Assembly (NCBI GenBank): GCA_964036665.1 | Contig: OZ038533.1 | Coordinates: forward strand, 7,710,413 to 7,774,412 | From: Gordius sp. MW1 | Taxonomy: Eukaryota; Nematomorpha; Gordioida; Gordea; Gordiidae | Reading direction: 5' to 3' | Length of the DNA: 64,000 nt | Part shown: one piece after another, positions 62,535-64,000 of the stretch | How positions within the stretch are numbered: the first letter of the stretch is position 1 | Layout of the letters: the number at the start of each line of letters is the position of its first letter | The notes under the pieces: model-generated | What the model saw: the letters and a program-made list of their open reading frames with translations, nothing else | What the model was told of the DNA's origin: nothing | Databases searched by the model: none | Position numbers and translations under genes: made by a program

Positions 62535-62613
62535 ATGGTTAAGTACAAGCGAGGGGCTATTAAAATAAAAATCACGTGATGGTTAAGTACAAGCGAGGGA
62601 AAGAGCCTCTACA
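62535..62613 (-). repeat. Truncated LTR in - orientation
   Basis: This is the inverse of the first part of 62213-62478, starting at 62613 (TGTAGAGGCTCTTTCCCTCG on the - strand), with two sub-repeats before it breaks off. It follows the pol tail of the - strand gypsy element, the position expected of its 3' LTR. Confidence 0.75.
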
Positions 62614-62664
62614 ACTATCCTCGGGGCTCCACGAGAGTTGTGGCTAGTGTAGTAGTTTATAGCG

Positions 62665-63999
62665 CTAATGCACGTGCCTTCCTCTCGATGTGATGTATGG
62701 GTTTTCTTTTGATTTTGTTAGGTCTGGGTCGGAGTTAGCTGGTCCGGCGATGTCGTCGGAGGGACAAACTTTGGGTGGATTTACATTTTCGGTATCCGAA
62801 AGCGGCTGAGTTGAAGTATCTAAATATGCAGGTTTCAATCGCTCGATCGAAACTGAGTCAGCTTTTCCGTTTTTTTCAATAATGAAATATTTAGCATGTT
62901 TGGACACTTTTTCGAACGAAATCATTACGGATAAAAACGTATTTACAGTCCCTAAGAAGTGAAGTTGTACTCGCATTTGTCAATTGTGTCCTGACTTTTT
63001 TAAAAGGTGTGATTTACACCAAGGAGTTGCGTGAGATTCCGAAATAATTGGGAGTCAAACTGGGGACCTCTATCTGTTGTGAGGCTTGATGGTACTCCGA
63101 GGTCAGCTATCCAATACTTGATCAGAGCTTTTGCAACCGTTTGGGCTGGGGTGTCACGGATCGGCATGGCGACAGGCCATCGTGTGAAACGGTCAATAAT
63201 GGTGAGTAAGTGGGTATATCCATTCGACGGTGGTAGTGGACCAACGAGATCGACGTGGATGTGGCTAAATCGAGCGTCAGGTTCAGCAAATGTGCCTAAA
63301 GGGGCTTTTATGTGAAGGAATCTTCAATTTTTGACAAGCAACGCATGATTTGGCCCATTTCCTTACATCCATATTGATGGAGGGCCAAACATATCGACGT
63401 GAAATCAGCTTAAGCGTTGCACGCGTACCAGGGTGTGATAAGTTGTGGAAGTTATCAAAAATTACGCGTCTGAGTGAAGTTGGAACAAGTGGTCGAGGTG
63501 AGGTTGTGGACATGTCGCATTGCACGGTCAAATCAGAGCCAGGTATAGGAAGTTGCGTTAATTTTAGGGACTTTAGGTCCTGAAATGCCGACTTTTCTTC
63601 CATCTGAGCCAAAGCTAACCTTTCTACTAGGGGCCTGTCTTTAAAATCAACGGAATCAATTTCAGACCTTGAGAGGGTGTCAGCGACTACATTTGATTTG
63701 CCAGCTATATATTGGAGATCGGTAGTATATTGCGAAATATAGTCTAACTGTCTAATCTCCCGCGGGGAGTATTTGTCGATAGGTGTACTGAAAGCATAAG
63801 TTAGTGGCTTGTGGTCTGTATAAATAGTGAATTCATGACCTTCTAAAAAATGGCGGTAATGGCGGATTGTTAAATATATTGCTAATAATTCGCGACCGAA
63901 TGCACTGTATAGCTGTTGAGTTTTTGTTAGCTTTTGGGGAAAAAAGGCCAAAGGCAGCGTATTACCGTTAGATGTTTGATGTAATACGGCTCCTACAGC
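62665..63999 (-). pseudogene. gypsy-type pol: RNase H and integrase, frameshifted and deleted
   Basis: The frame from about 63951 to 63283 holds RNase H (SAFGRELLAIYLTIRHYRHF, YTDHKPLTYAF, AGKSNVVADTLSR) and the integrase HHCC finger (HNLSHPGTRA ... CVACQKLK). A one-base shift near 63305 moves the integrase core to another frame (HIHVDLVGPLPPSNGYTHLL, LTTDRGPQFDSQLF), which reaches a stop near 63003 before the Glu of the catalytic triad. A third open frame (62976-62665) holds the C-terminal module (VSKHAKYFIIEKNGKADSVS, ERLKPAYL) and tail. The middle of integrase is deleted, so the copy is dead. Confidence 0.88.
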
Positions 64000-64000
64000 T

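Larger units (their letters stand above)
62535..64000 (-). mobile_element. Ty3/gypsy retrotransposon in - orientation, running off the right edge
   Basis: pol fragments run on the - strand from the window edge toward 62665. A PPT-like stretch and a truncated LTR start at 62613. The TGGTGACCCC-type primer site in the adjoining + LTR is shared in type with the element at 39626. Confidence 0.8.

Overview
This is an AT-rich stretch of animal nuclear DNA. Genes are split by spliceosomal introns, many of them only 33-52 nt long, and are scattered among many transposable elements. A monofunctional peptide-amidating monooxygenase (PHM) with no fused lyase, a Spot14/MID1IP1-type protein and a gastric/lysosomal-type lipase point to a bilaterian invertebrate. 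The phylum cannot be decided from this window. No prokaryotic, CRISPR, rRNA or intact tRNA features were seen.

Six host genes could be built by hand from conserved protein sequence, GT-AG splice sites and matching codon phases. (1) V-ATPase subunit B, + strand, 7580-12226, 13 exons, complete, 535 aa. (2) PHM, - strand, 20281-16404, 12 exons, complete, 406 aa. (3) Methionine sulfoxide reductase A, + strand, 33600-34359, 5 exons, 203 aa. (4) A Spot14/MID1IP1-like single-exon gene, - strand, 34947-34447, convergent with MsrA. (5) An acid-lipase-type hydrolase, - strand, about 51003-43351, with one unresolved phase at the first intron. (6) A HEAT-repeat protein, - strand, from about 61920 to 55550, incomplete at its 5' side. 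A seventh, very small gene (51514-51286, - strand, 2 exons, 58 aa) encodes a signal peptide followed by a Tyr/Pro/Gly-rich peptide that ends in Gly.

The rest is mostly mobile DNA. The hAT superfamily dominates: an intact 623-aa transposase in a 2.9-kb element with a perfect 8-bp target duplication sits inside the gag region of a Ty3/gypsy-like element with unusually short (about 100 bp) LTRs (1975-6605). Several non-autonomous hAT elements have clear 8-bp duplications (12862-13816, 14591-15843, 58946-59104 and others), and degraded hAT coding fragments lie at 39-41, 47-48 and 54 kb. A MITE family with GGGCGTAGCC ends recurs through the window, including inside V-ATPase and PHM introns. Other elements are a 5'-truncated gypsy polyprotein (24662-27816), a gypsy pol at the right edge beside inverted LTRs (62213-64000), a 1.2-kb LTR element without coding capacity (39626-40840), remnants of a PIF/Harbinger element with its MADF gene (28.2-32.2 kb) split by a 2.5-kb inverted-repeat element, tRNA-derived SINEs, and a family resembling Helentron-associated non-autonomous elements with core minisatellites (37.4-38.5 and 52.4-54.2 kb).

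The genes are ordinary housekeeping or neurosecretory genes and form no operon. One possible functional link is that PHM needs substrates ending in Gly, and the 58-aa secreted peptide ends in Gly.
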